Assembly: GCA_002419385.1 (NCBI GenBank)
Contig: DIFZ01000052.1
Coordinates: forward strand, 133,586-197,585
DNA: 64,000 nt
From: Geobacter sp. UBA5735
GTDB lineage: Bacteria > Desulfobacterota > Desulfuromonadia > Geobacterales > Geobacteraceae
Reading direction: 5' to 3'
Part shown: piece after piece, positions 18,148-26,314 of the stretch
Layout: each line of letters opens with the position of its first letter
Position numbering within the stretch: the stretch's first letter is position 1
The notes under the pieces: model-generated
The model's database searches: none
The model's input: only the letters and a program-made list of their open reading frames with translations
Told to the model about the DNA's origin: nothing
Program-made: the position numbers and the translations under genes

Positions 18148-19625
18148 CTACCAAAAGCAAACGAATTGGAATCGCTTTCTCTGGTGGCGGTGTCAGGGCT
18201 GCAGCTTTTCATGCTGGGGTGTTATTATGGCTGGCTGAAAAAAGGCAGTTGGAGACGATTCGTCATATCTCATCGGTATCTGGAGGAAGCCTCTTTGCTG
18301 GCCTCGTTTTCCAAATTTCCGATTATGCATGGCCTTTGTCTGAAGTATATGCCTGCAAGGTATTCCCTGCTATTAGGGAGGTTCTGACTTCCAATTCGCT
18401 CCAGGCCAATGCGATGCTCCGCCTTCTTAACCCATCGAATTGGAGATTTTTGCTTTCACGTGCAAACATTATGGCTCAAAGCATCCGGCACCTCTGGGGG
18501 GTGTCAGGCTCTCTTTCCGATCTTCCTGACCACCCTGTATGGTCGATTAACGGGACAACTGCCGAAAACGGGCGGAGGTTCCGGTTTAAAGAAAAGAAAT
18601 TTGGAGACTACGAGATTGGATATGCTGATGCGCCTAATTTCCCATTAGCCGATGCGATGGCGATTTCCGCAGCTTTCCCAGGCGGAATCGGTCCCTTAAA
18701 GATTTTATCCGACCGATATGAGTGGAAGAAGCGTAAGTCTTGGGATTGGTCGACACCCCCTGAGAAAATTGAGCCTACTTTTCGGCGCATCCACGTATAT
18801 GATGGCGGGGTGTACGACAATCTGGGGCTGGAGCCCTTCTTTGACGTTGGCAAGCAAGTTATAAAGACTGAAACAGGAAGCCCAGTTATCAGACGGCTGC
18901 TTGGAATGAACTGGTTTTTGGTACAAATCTTTAAGTGTTTGAATAATTCACTAATGCGACGGAACATACTGATGAAATTGGACAAAGCAACCATGCCCCT
19001 CAACCCGCAACACATCTCACTCGCCACCAAAACCCACAGTTCTATCTTCAGAGATTCCTACGTCTCCGCCATTGATATTGACATCCTCTACGGCGATGAG
19101 CAAGAAAAGATCGGGGAAAGCAGGGTTTTCGAAGTCAGAATGGATCGTATTGTCAACGACGGAGAATGCTCTTTTTTCGATGTCTTCGACGGCCACTCAA
19201 GCGATCTGGGCAACCTCTATGAGGAGTTGTTTGCCGATGATGATCTGATACCTGCCGTTGAAGATGAGCTTTTGGATTACGGCAATATCGTGCTGATCAA
19301 ATCCATTGTCCTTAAATCTGAGTATCGTGGCCACGGATTAGGCGGCATCCTGGCCCTGGCGATTGCCGAGCGGTTTGGTGACCGGGATGTCGTGGCCTTG
19401 AAGTCGTGGCCCATGAATGCCGATGATCCCGAGAATTCGGCTGGCGATTGGGAACTGCCACGTTTGACCGAAACTGAGCAGAACACCATCGCCAAAAAGC
19501 TCCGCAAAAGTTACCAAAACGCCGGATTCAAGCCGCTCTTCAAAGGGAGCAGCCATCTCTTCCTTACCCATTTCCGGCATCCATCGGCAACGGAGTTGAT
19601 TGAATCCTCGGTCAGCTTCAAGTGA
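18144..19625 (+). CDS. Patatin-like phospholipase joined to a GNAT-like acetyltransferase domain (probable chimeric gene)
   Basis: Residues 1 to about 235 are a patatin-like phospholipase: oxyanion loop SGGGVRAAAF (13-22), nucleophile loop SVSGG with Ser46, and catalytic DGG near 220-222 in YDGGVYDNLG. The patatin C-terminal part expected after DGG is missing; the sequence changes character at about 240-285. Residues about 285-493 form a GNAT-type domain with the acetyl-CoA loop RGHGLGG near 395. An ATG at about 18992 (MPLNPQH) may be the original start of the GNAT gene. I see a fusion in one open frame, most simply explained by a deletion joining a patatin gene to a GNAT gene. Patatins act as membrane-damaging effectors in CBASS (CapV). 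The start overlaps the E2-E1-JAB stop. Confidence 0.75.
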   Translation: MTTKSKRIGIAFSGGGVRAAAFHAGVLLWLAEKRQLETIRHISSVSGGSLFAGLVFQISDYAWPLSEVYACKVFPAIREVLTSNSLQANAMLRLLNPSNWRFLLSRANIMAQSIRHLWGVSGSLSDLPDHPVWSINGTTAENGRRFRFKEKKFGDYEIGYADAPNFPLADAMAISAAFPGGIGPLKILSDRYEWKKRKSWDWSTPPEKIEPTFRRIHVYDGGVYDNLGLEPFFDVGKQVIKTETGSPVIRRLLGMNWFLVQIFKCLNNSLMRRNILMKLDKATMPLNPQHISLATKTHSSIFRDSYVSAIDIDILYGDEQEKIGESRVFEVRMDRIVNDGECSFFDVFDGHSSDLGNLYEELFADDDLIPAVEDELLDYGNIVLIKSIVLKSEYRGHGLGGILALAIAERFGDRDVVALKSWPMNADDPENSAGDWELPRLTETEQNTIAKKLRKSYQNAGFKPLFKGSSHLFLTHFRHPSATELIESSVSFK

Positions 19626-19630
19626 AGTTT

Positions 19631-19714
19631 CGCGCCGGATTCGCGCATCAACGGAAATGACATCTGTGAGACATATGAACATCGACGGCACTTATGAAAT
19701 CATCGAAATGTCAG
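19631..19714 (+). repeat. Diverged direct repeat, copy A (left of rhuM)
   Basis: About 84 bases match 20782-20875 with scattered substitutions and short indels. The best-conserved stretches are the TATGAACATCGACGGCAC core and GAAATCATCGAAATGTC. In copy B this DNA is the leader and start of the 109-residue gene. Confidence 0.7.
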
Positions 19715-19716
19715 AA
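19675..19716 (+). pseudogene. 5' remnant of a second copy of the 109-residue gene, cut off by rhuM
   Basis: From ATG 19675 the frame reads MNIDGTYEIIEMSEW, almost identical to the start of the protein at 20822 (MNIDGTCEIIEMSEW). The match ends after about 15 codons, where rhuM sequence takes over. The rhuM frame opens inside this remnant in another frame. Confidence 0.65.
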
Positions 19717-20719
19717 TGGAGCAAAGTTGGCCACACTCGATAATTCAATAATCCTGTACCAAAGCCCGGATGGCTCGGCCTCACTTGAAGTACGGCTTGA
19801 CCATGAGACGGTCTGGCTTACCCAATCTCAACTTTCAGAACTTTTTGACGTGAATGTTCCGGCGGTATCAAAGCATGTCCGAAATATTCTTGGAAGTGGT
19901 GAGCTTGATGCATCTTCAACTGTTTCCAAAATGGAAAGAGTTCAAGTTGAGGGTAGCAGGAGGGTTAAACGAAGCCAGGTACTCTACAATCTGGACATGA
20001 TTATCTCCATTGGCTATCGAGTCAATTCAGAAAAAGCGACCCGTTTCCGCATCTGGGCCACCAAGATTCTAAAAGACCATATAGTCAAAGGTTATTCGGT
20101 CAACGAGCAGCGACTGAAAGAGGAGAGCGCCAAACTGCTGGAAATGCGGCAGACGGTCGAGCTGCTGGCCCGTACGCTGGCAAATCAGGAACTGGTGAGC
20201 GAAACCGGCAGGGACGTGCTGCGGGTCATCAGCGATTATGCTTATGCCCTGACCCTGCTGGACCGCTATGACCACGGCACCCTGGCCATCGAGGAGACCA
20301 CCCGGAAAGCCCTGCACGTCATAGAGCATGATGAGGCCATCGGCATCGTTGCCAGCATGAAGGGGGAGTTCGACGGACTGTTCGGCCTGGAAAAGGATCA
20401 GGGGTTCAAGAGCGCCCTGGGAGCCATTTACCAGACCTTCGGCGGCGAGGAACTCTACCCGAGCGTCGAGGAAAAGGGCGCGAATCTCCTCTACTTCGTT
20501 GTCAAGAACCACGCCTTCAGCGACGGCAACAAGCGGATTGCTGCTGCCCTGTTCATCTACTTTCTCGGCAGGAACGGCATCCTCTATCGTCCCGACGGCA
20601 GCAAACGCCTGGCCGACAATGCCCTGGTGGCCCTGACCCTGCTCATTGCCGAAAGTCGCCCCGACGAAAAAGAGACCATCGTCAAGGTGATCGTCAGCCT
20701 GATCAACCAGAGGAATTGA
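19694..20719 (+). CDS. RhuM family protein with C-terminal Doc/Fic domain
   Basis: The N-terminal about 120 residues match the RhuM/Rha-like DNA-binding domain (TVWLTQSQLSELFDVN; NLDMIISIGYRVNS). A helical linker leads to a Doc-type Fic domain with motif HAFSDGNKR near residue 273, which transfers a phosphate or nucleotide moiety from NTPs to target proteins. Such RhuM-Fic fusions are stand-alone candidates for toxin or virulence-like proteins. The first about ten codons overlap the remnant of another gene, so the true start may be slightly different; no good ribosome site is seen. The gene sits between two copies of a diverged direct repeat, which suggests that it was inserted. Confidence 0.85.
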   Translation: MKSSKCQNGAKLATLDNSIILYQSPDGSASLEVRLDHETVWLTQSQLSELFDVNVPAVSKHVRNILGSGELDASSTVSKMERVQVEGSRRVKRSQVLYNLDMIISIGYRVNSEKATRFRIWATKILKDHIVKGYSVNEQRLKEESAKLLEMRQTVELLARTLANQELVSETGRDVLRVISDYAYALTLLDRYDHGTLAIEETTRKALHVIEHDEAIGIVASMKGEFDGLFGLEKDQGFKSALGAIYQTFGGEELYPSVEEKGANLLYFVVKNHAFSDGNKRIAAALFIYFLGRNGILYRPDGSKRLADNALVALTLLIAESRPDEKETIVKVIVSLINQRN

Positions 20720-20781
20720 GATATCCTCGATGCTAACCGATGCTAGCCGACCCCGATCTCTGGCCGGTCCAACAACAGTAC

Positions 20782-20875
20782 CGCGCCGAACATCGACGGG
20801 AATGGCGTCTGTAAATTTGATATGAACATCGACGGCACATGCGAAATCATCGAAATGTCCGAATGGGACAAGGAA
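20782..20875 (+). repeat. Diverged direct repeat, copy B (right of rhuM)
   Basis: The counterpart of 19631-19714. It overlaps the leader and first about 18 codons of the intact 109-residue gene at 20822. Confidence 0.7.
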
Positions 20876-21151
20876 GATATCGACCTTGTCGAACCAGGGT
20901 ACATTCGCATCAAAGGGAACAGGGGAACATTTCACTTCATCTGTGTTGACGGAGACATGGACATCCGCAAGGATAAATCAGGCGCCTACAAGTTCTCCTG
21001 GGACGGCAACGACGAATGCGATCCCGCCAGCGGTTTCGGCGAATTTACCTGTGACGGTGACACATTGACCGGCAGAATCTATATTCACGAAGGTGACGAC
21101 AGCTCGTTTGTAGCAAAGAAAATTTCTGAAAATGGACCTTCCTTCTCATGA
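20822..21151 (+). CDS. Conserved hypothetical protein (EIIEMSEWD-type small acidic protein)
   Basis: A 109-residue acidic protein starting MNIDGTCEIIEMSEWD, with KFSWDGNDECDPASGFGEF near 60-78 and IHEGDDSSFVAKK near the end. I recall similar small proteins in many bacterial genomes (EMELWD ... WEGNDEMDPASG ... HxGDDSxF) without a known function; predicted mainly beta. The frame stays open upstream to a TAG near 20743 but offers no other start. It overlaps the next gene by ATGA, so the two are coupled. A broken copy of its 5' end lies 1.15 kb upstream across rhuM. Confidence 0.7.
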   Translation: MNIDGTCEIIEMSEWDKEDIDLVEPGYIRIKGNRGTFHFICVDGDMDIRKDKSGAYKFSWDGNDECDPASGFGEFTCDGDTLTGRIYIHEGDDSSFVAKKISENGPSFS

Positions 21152-21732
21152 CCGCAAGAAAATCAACCAAATCGACAGCTGCTGCTAAACCGCTCAAGAA
21201 GAAGCCATCCTGGAGCGATGTCAAGTCAGCCATTGCCAATTTTGAACGTCCGGCACTGATCGGCCTAATTTCCGACCTATATGCCTACAATACGTCGAAC
21301 AAAAACTTCCTGCATGCCCGGTTTTCGCTCGGCAGCGATGCACTCAAGCCGTACAAGAAGATCATTGAAGATGCGCTCTTTCCGGATGTCATGGCCAACG
21401 ATCCGGTTGAAATAGCGACCGCAAAGAAGGCGATTTCCGATTATGGCAAGGCGGTGGGCGATCCGAAAGGGACGCTGGAACTGATGGTGTACTTTGTCGA
21501 GTGCGGCGCCAGTTTTTCTCTCGACGTAGGTTATGGCGATGAGTATTTTTTTGCAGCTCTGGAAAGGATGTATGAAAAGGCCATTAAGCTTTTGCTCACG
21601 CTTGATGAGGCAACCATTGACGACTTCTATGACCGGTTCGAGGATCTGGTGACATCTACCAAACCTATCGGTTGGGGATTTCACGATACGTTGGGTGATA
21701 TTTTCTCGGAGGCCTTCCCGGAGGAGCGATAA
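21148..21732 (+). CDS. Conserved hypothetical protein, mostly helical
   Basis: A 194-residue protein with a basic Lys/Ala-rich N-terminus (about 1-22), then helical segments, including LIGLISDLYAYNTSNKNFLHARF. The segment resembles proteins of unknown function carrying LxxLixDLYxxxxxNKxFLxaRF (possibly DUF6155-like, uncertain). It is translationally coupled to the preceding 109-residue gene (ATGA overlap). It runs convergently toward the primase-helicase gene with a 4-base gap and no terminator. Confidence 0.6.
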   Translation: MTARKSTKSTAAAKPLKKKPSWSDVKSAIANFERPALIGLISDLYAYNTSNKNFLHARFSLGSDALKPYKKIIEDALFPDVMANDPVEIATAKKAISDYGKAVGDPKGTLELMVYFVECGASFSLDVGYGDEYFFAALERMYEKAIKLLLTLDEATIDDFYDRFEDLVTSTKPIGWGFHDTLGDIFSEAFPEER

Positions 21733-21736
21733 AAGT

Positions 21737-24169
21737 TTATGTTGCCTGCTCGTACCCCAGCGTCTTAAATCCCTTCATCCGCTTTTCATGCATCTTCGCC
21801 AGCATCGGCACCGAACTGTCCACATAGTCGTAGACCTGCACTTCCACTTTGCCGGGATGGAGACGATGCAACCGGCCTGCGTACTGTACCAGCATTCCCT
21901 TCCACGAAAACGGCAGTGCCAGAAAGAGGGTGTCTAGCCGGGCATCATCGAATCCTTCGCCGATATAGCGGCCGGTGGCAAGAATCAGCCGTTCCTCATC
22001 TCCAGGGATGGAAGTCAGATGTTCCATTACCTTGCGTCGTTGCTTCACTCCCATCCCCCCGTGGAGAACCACCAGGTGTTTCACCGCTTCACGAAGTTCT
22101 CCGGCGAGAAATTCCAGATGATCCTTCCTCTCAGTCAAGAGGATCGGTGATCTTCCTTCGGCTAGTGCCTGTTTGATATCACCCAAGATGAGATGATTCC
22201 GTTGCCGGTCAGCTGTCAACCGGGCATAGATCTCCTGGATTGTTATCCCGCTGTCTGTATCCGACAGGCTGAAGCCGGTTTCCCGCAGGATCAGCCGGCG
22301 GGTGAAATCTTCGTCTGTCGCCTGCTGTTTGCGGTTCAACGAAATTCTGGTCGGCCCGCACTGCAGGTGGATGATCGGCTGGTGTCCGTCCCGCCGGTAG
22401 GGGGTCGCGGTGAGTCCAACGACGTATTTGGCTTTCACCTCGGCCAGCACCCTTTCGAATGAGAATGCCGGCAGGTGATGGCATTCATCCACAATTATCT
22501 GACCATAGTTGGCCACCAGGTCGGCGACCTCGTCTTTCCTGATAAGGCTCTGCATCATGGCTACGTCCAGGATTCCGTTAGCCTTGTTCTTACCTGAGCC
22601 GATGGTGCCGATCTCCTTTGGCCTCAGACCAAGAAAGCGGGAGAGCTGTGCCACCCACTGGTCAAGGAGCGGCTTACGATGTACCAGGACAAGGGTTGAG
22701 CAGTTTCGGGCCGCGGCCAGCCACGCTCCGACCACGGTCTTGCCGGAACCGGGTGGCGCAACAAAGATACCGATGTCATGAAGCATAAGTTCATCAACCG
22801 TTTGTTGCTGGATGTCAGAAAGCGTTCCGTGAAAGCTGAAAGCGGTCGGAGTGCCGATGTTTCGTTTATCGTCGAGGTGCAACACGATACCATATCCGTC
22901 CAGGAGAGACTGAAGGGCATCACGACATCCCCTTGGCAGGGCCACATGTCCCGGCAGATCCTCAAAACAGGCAATCACCCGTGGGGTGTTGTGGGTGGAG
23001 AGGCGCATCTTCTGCTTCTTGAAAAATTCAGGATTCTGGAAGGCGGCCAGTCGCTTGATCCTGTTCAACAGTTCCGAGGGAATACCTTTCGTCTCGACGA
23101 AAATCCTTTGAGCAAATACCGCCTTGATCTTTTTCGGCAGTTTCCCCTTTATCCGCTGTTCCGGCAACCTGCCTGATGGTGAACGTTCCCACGGAGCCTG
23201 CTCTTCGTCAGTATCGGATGGCAGTTTCAAACCTATTACCTGACCCTTGCGCACAGCCCGGTCAGCAATTGCCTGCACTTCTCGCGGAGAGAGACGCTTG
23301 AGTGAGGACAGAAAACCCCACTGATCGGCATATGGAACAAAGGATTCATCGACAAAGACCGAGTTCCCCAGCTTACGGGGCTCCAATTGCAGCGGAAGTA
23401 CGATCAAGTTGCCGAAACCACCACGGGGCATGGTGTCCTGACTGGGAAAGAGCCGGTCATACGATTCCATACTGAGTTGATGCCGCCGGGACATGGTCTC
23501 GGTGATCAGGTAGCAGCCCATGGTCCTGGCTACCGACGCCATGACCGGCTCAGAGAAGAAAAACCAGGCATGGGCGCCGTTGCCGGAACGTGAGCGTTCC
23601 ACTGAAACAGGGATGTCAAGAGTGGAACAGGTTTCCCGGAAGGCAGCAACATCCTTCTGCCAGGTTGTCTTGTCAAAATCGACAGCCAGGAACCGGCAGG
23701 TATCGTCCTGTAGTAACGGATAAACGCCTATGGTCTGTTTACCCATAAGATGCTCACGGATCACCTGTTCGTCAACCGGAATGTAAGCCTGATGATTGCA
23801 GTCGCAGCACCTGATGCGGGGAGTTTTGCGCTTTCCGCATAGAGAGTAGTTTCCGTCATTGTCGCAGGCAGGCGAATACCCCTTGCGCTCCCCATTACGG
23901 CTAACCCAGAGCCGAGGAAAGACGTCTTCTCTCCCTCTGAACAGAGAACGGAATAACGCAATCTTTTCTTGATTTGAGAGATTGGCCGTTTCAGCGGCAG
24001 GGAGGGCTTCCGTTTTGAGTTCTGAAAGCTGGGCATGCAATTCGCGCAGCCTTTCAGCGGCAAGCCGGCGCTCTTCATCGAGCCGGGAAAGTCGAGCTTC
24101 CTCTTGTGTTATCGCCTCGATGAGCGAGGCCTTGTCAGGTTTCATTGCAATTCCATAAAATATTTTCAC
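21737..24169 (-). CDS. TOTE-type archaeo-eukaryotic primase fused to a DEAD/DEAH helicase
   Basis: After an N-terminal coiled coil (about 15-55) comes a zinc-binding stretch (C102, C111, C121/C122, C124) and a primase-polymerase domain of the archaeo-eukaryotic type. It has metal-binding LAVDFDK (D164, D166) and SGNGAHAWFF near 195-204. The C-terminal half is an SF2 helicase: APPGSGKT near 455, DECHH near 555, GLTATP, and YAGRLHRL as motif VI. Such primase-helicase proteins are annotated as TOTE conflict-system components and thought to take part in anti-mobile-element responses. The GTG start forms a GTGA overlap with the SWIM gene upstream; an ATG eight codons in (24145) is an alternative. 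Confidence 0.85.
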   Translation of the reverse strand: MKIFYGIAMKPDKASLIEAITQEEARLSRLDEERRLAAERLRELHAQLSELKTEALPAAETANLSNQEKIALFRSLFRGREDVFPRLWVSRNGERKGYSPACDNDGNYSLCGKRKTPRIRCCDCNHQAYIPVDEQVIREHLMGKQTIGVYPLLQDDTCRFLAVDFDKTTWQKDVAAFRETCSTLDIPVSVERSRSGNGAHAWFFFSEPVMASVARTMGCYLITETMSRRHQLSMESYDRLFPSQDTMPRGGFGNLIVLPLQLEPRKLGNSVFVDESFVPYADQWGFLSSLKRLSPREVQAIADRAVRKGQVIGLKLPSDTDEEQAPWERSPSGRLPEQRIKGKLPKKIKAVFAQRIFVETKGIPSELLNRIKRLAAFQNPEFFKKQKMRLSTHNTPRVIACFEDLPGHVALPRGCRDALQSLLDGYGIVLHLDDKRNIGTPTAFSFHGTLSDIQQQTVDELMLHDIGIFVAPPGSGKTVVGAWLAAARNCSTLVLVHRKPLLDQWVAQLSRFLGLRPKEIGTIGSGKNKANGILDVAMMQSLIRKDEVADLVANYGQIIVDECHHLPAFSFERVLAEVKAKYVVGLTATPYRRDGHQPIIHLQCGPTRISLNRKQQATDEDFTRRLILRETGFSLSDTDSGITIQEIYARLTADRQRNHLILGDIKQALAEGRSPILLTERKDHLEFLAGELREAVKHLVVLHGGMGVKQRRKVMEHLTSIPGDEERLILATGRYIGEGFDDARLDTLFLALPFSWKGMLVQYAGRLHRLHPGKVEVQVYDYVDSSVPMLAKMHEKRMKGFKTLGYEQAT

Positions 24170-26154
24170 TCGGTAATCTTCTTCCCTGACAGTCCGTCAA
24201 GCACCTCCATCAGCCGCCGTTTAGGCTTATGCTCCTTCCGCAGTTCGAGGAGCAGGCTCTGCCAGTCGGCAAGACGCTTGGTGGTTTGATAGACCTTGTA
24301 CATGCTCCGCAGATAACCGGCCGCCTCTTCGTAGGCCTTCGGCTTGACCTGGGCGATCAGCCCATCCACGATGAACTTCCAGATATCGAGGGCAGTTTGT
24401 GGATGGGTTTCCGCCACGGCGACGGCAACGGTCTTGTCCGTCTCCCAACTCCAGCGCTTGGTCTTGCGCAGGTCCTGATAGAGAGCAACCACGTCGTCGA
24501 ACCGCTTTTCCAGGATGGCGATGTCGATAAGCATATCCAGATCGGGGAATCGTTGACCGTGACGCTCCTTCGCATCCCTGGGCCGCATCACCTCCGGCGC
24601 CGGCAACGGCCAGCCCTTGTTCTTCTTTGCTCCATGATCCGCATCTGGACGCTTGCCGGTCTCAAGATACCTGAGAACGCTTTCCCTGACCGGCAGCCAG
24701 ACCTTGGCCTTCTCCGCGGATTTCTTCAGGTCGGTGTACGTCTTCCGGGAAGCGCTCTCAAAGAAATCCTGGGCACGGTAGGCCGCGGCCAGGTCATGTC
24801 TCTTCCCTTTTTCAGCCATTTCCCGCAGCCGTCCCTGCAAATCAGCCGCAATGCCGGGCGCATTGGCAATGGTGCACTCAAAGCCCCGGATGAGCCATTG
24901 GCGCGCTTTTTCCTTTTCCCCGGCCGCCAGCAAGGCGTCCGCCAATTTGCCATAACCCATGCAGACATCCGCTTCCTTTTCCAGCACCGGGATAATCCTG
25001 TCCGGACGGCCGCTCCGGGAATAGGCGTCCAGCAGCATGTTCATGAGCCCGCTCCGCCTGTACCTGTGAGAGAAGCCGGCTGATGTGGATTTGGGGAATG
25101 ACTCCAATCGGGCCTCAAGAGAATCCGCCACCTGGCGCCAATGCTCCTTGGTGTATGCCTTATTCTCCAGAATCTCACCGCCAGATTCCAGCAGGAAATA
25201 CTCATCCCCCAGCATATGGTCGATTACCCAGAGCAGCTGCTCCGGCGGCGTCAGGGAAGATTGCGGCACGGCCCTGAGCACCACCTCCATGCACTCTGCG
25301 ATGGCCGTGGCGGTCTCGCCCTCGTCATCGGACTGTTCCACCTGCTCGCTCCCCCTGGTCCAGAGCTCCTCGCCCAGTTTGAGCACCGCATCGGCATGAC
25401 CCTTGGAGAGGAGAGACCGTAACCGGTCCCGCACCTGGGAATAATCGGGGATATTCCCCTCCCCCTTCCACGGGTTGTACCAGGCCGGCTCGGCGGTGAG
25501 CTTCCTGATCTCCCGCCGCAACGAGCTTACGATCTTATCGACCTGCCCCGTCGCGAGCTGTTCCTTTTCCAGTATCCCGCGCTCAATCTCCGGATAGCGG
25601 GCCGTCAGATCGACCAGCAAGGCCACCAGATTTTCCTTATCCATACCCTCGAGGATCTTCCGTACCTTGGCCTTTCCCTTCGTCTTACCTGATGCGGTTT
25701 TTTGAGTGTACTCAGGCTCCTCATCCTCGTCCGGCCACTCACCCTCGTCTTCATACTCACCCTCGTCTTCATACTCATCATCGTCTTCGTAGCCGTCATC
25801 GGAATCGTCGAACAGGGCCAGAAACAGATCGTCGTTCTCCTTGAGCAGGGGGATCTCCTTCTTCAGCTTCACCTGCTCCGCCGCCGCCAAGACCACCGCC
25901 ACCGCATGCTTGCACGGCCCCCAGTCATAGGGGCAGGTGCAGAAATACTCGATATCGCCGTCCGGATCCAGGCGGACCGAGGTGGCGTACACCTCGCTCC
26001 CCGACACCCACGCCGCCAGGGTACCGTCTTCCATGCGGGAAAGCCCGTCGACATTCCTGATGTAGGACTTGCCGCGACTGAAGATCTTTGAGCCCGCCCA
26101 TTCCCGCAGGTCATCGTAGGTCAACGTCCGGAGCAAGACACTGATTTTTTCCAT
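24166..26154 (-). CDS. SWIM zinc-finger protein with acidic repeat and helical repeats
   Basis: Residues about 50-90 carry a SWIM zinc finger (CTCPYDWGPCKHAVAV), a DNA- or protein-binding module. A highly acidic stretch near 115-150 is built of repeated EDEGEYEDEGE-type units. The remainder is a long array of helical hairpins resembling TPR-like repeats. I start at ATG 26154, which has a GGAG about 8 bases upstream; an upstream in-frame start would add 24 residues with no SWIM homology. The protein directly precedes and overlaps the primase-helicase gene, so the pair probably acts together. No catalytic motif is visible. Confidence 0.8.
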   Translation of the reverse strand: MEKISVLLRTLTYDDLREWAGSKIFSRGKSYIRNVDGLSRMEDGTLAAWVSGSEVYATSVRLDPDGDIEYFCTCPYDWGPCKHAVAVVLAAAEQVKLKKEIPLLKENDDLFLALFDDSDDGYEDDDEYEDEGEYEDEGEWPDEDEEPEYTQKTASGKTKGKAKVRKILEGMDKENLVALLVDLTARYPEIERGILEKEQLATGQVDKIVSSLRREIRKLTAEPAWYNPWKGEGNIPDYSQVRDRLRSLLSKGHADAVLKLGEELWTRGSEQVEQSDDEGETATAIAECMEVVLRAVPQSSLTPPEQLLWVIDHMLGDEYFLLESGGEILENKAYTKEHWRQVADSLEARLESFPKSTSAGFSHRYRRSGLMNMLLDAYSRSGRPDRIIPVLEKEADVCMGYGKLADALLAAGEKEKARQWLIRGFECTIANAPGIAADLQGRLREMAEKGKRHDLAAAYRAQDFFESASRKTYTDLKKSAEKAKVWLPVRESVLRYLETGKRPDADHGAKKNKGWPLPAPEVMRPRDAKERHGQRFPDLDMLIDIAILEKRFDDVVALYQDLRKTKRWSWETDKTVAVAVAETHPQTALDIWKFIVDGLIAQVKPKAYEEAAGYLRSMYKVYQTTKRLADWQSLLLELRKEHKPKRRLMEVLDGLSGKKITE

Positions 26155-26194
26155 TCTTCGTCTCCATGTTGGGGATTGTTTACCACATAGCAGG

Positions 26195-26314
26195 TTATAA
26201 AAGTTTTTTACCAGGGGTAAAGACAAGCTGGAAATCCTCGCCCTGCTCCCTGGATCTGTTCAGGAGGCGCTGCCGCACGGAAGCAGAAATCTCAGACGGT
26301 TTCTTTCTGGTCAC
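26195..26314 (-). pseudogene. Truncated AbiEii-type nucleotidyltransferase toxin (5' remnant)
   Basis: A GTG at 26314 overlaps the AbiEi stop (GTGA) and opens a 39-codon frame beginning VTRKKPSEISASVRQRLLNR, which matches the usual start of AbiEii/AbiGii toxins. After DFQLVFT the homology stops and the frame ends in PGKKLL. The nucleotidyltransferase domain of about 250 residues is absent. The SWIM gene begins 40 bases further on, so the breakpoint lies near 26215. Confidence 0.75.

Noticed and set aside
13763..19625. Canonical type II CBASS operon
   Set aside because: No CD-NTase (GS...DxD-type nucleotidyltransferase) frame is present, and the E1-E2 and JAB parts are fused in one protein.
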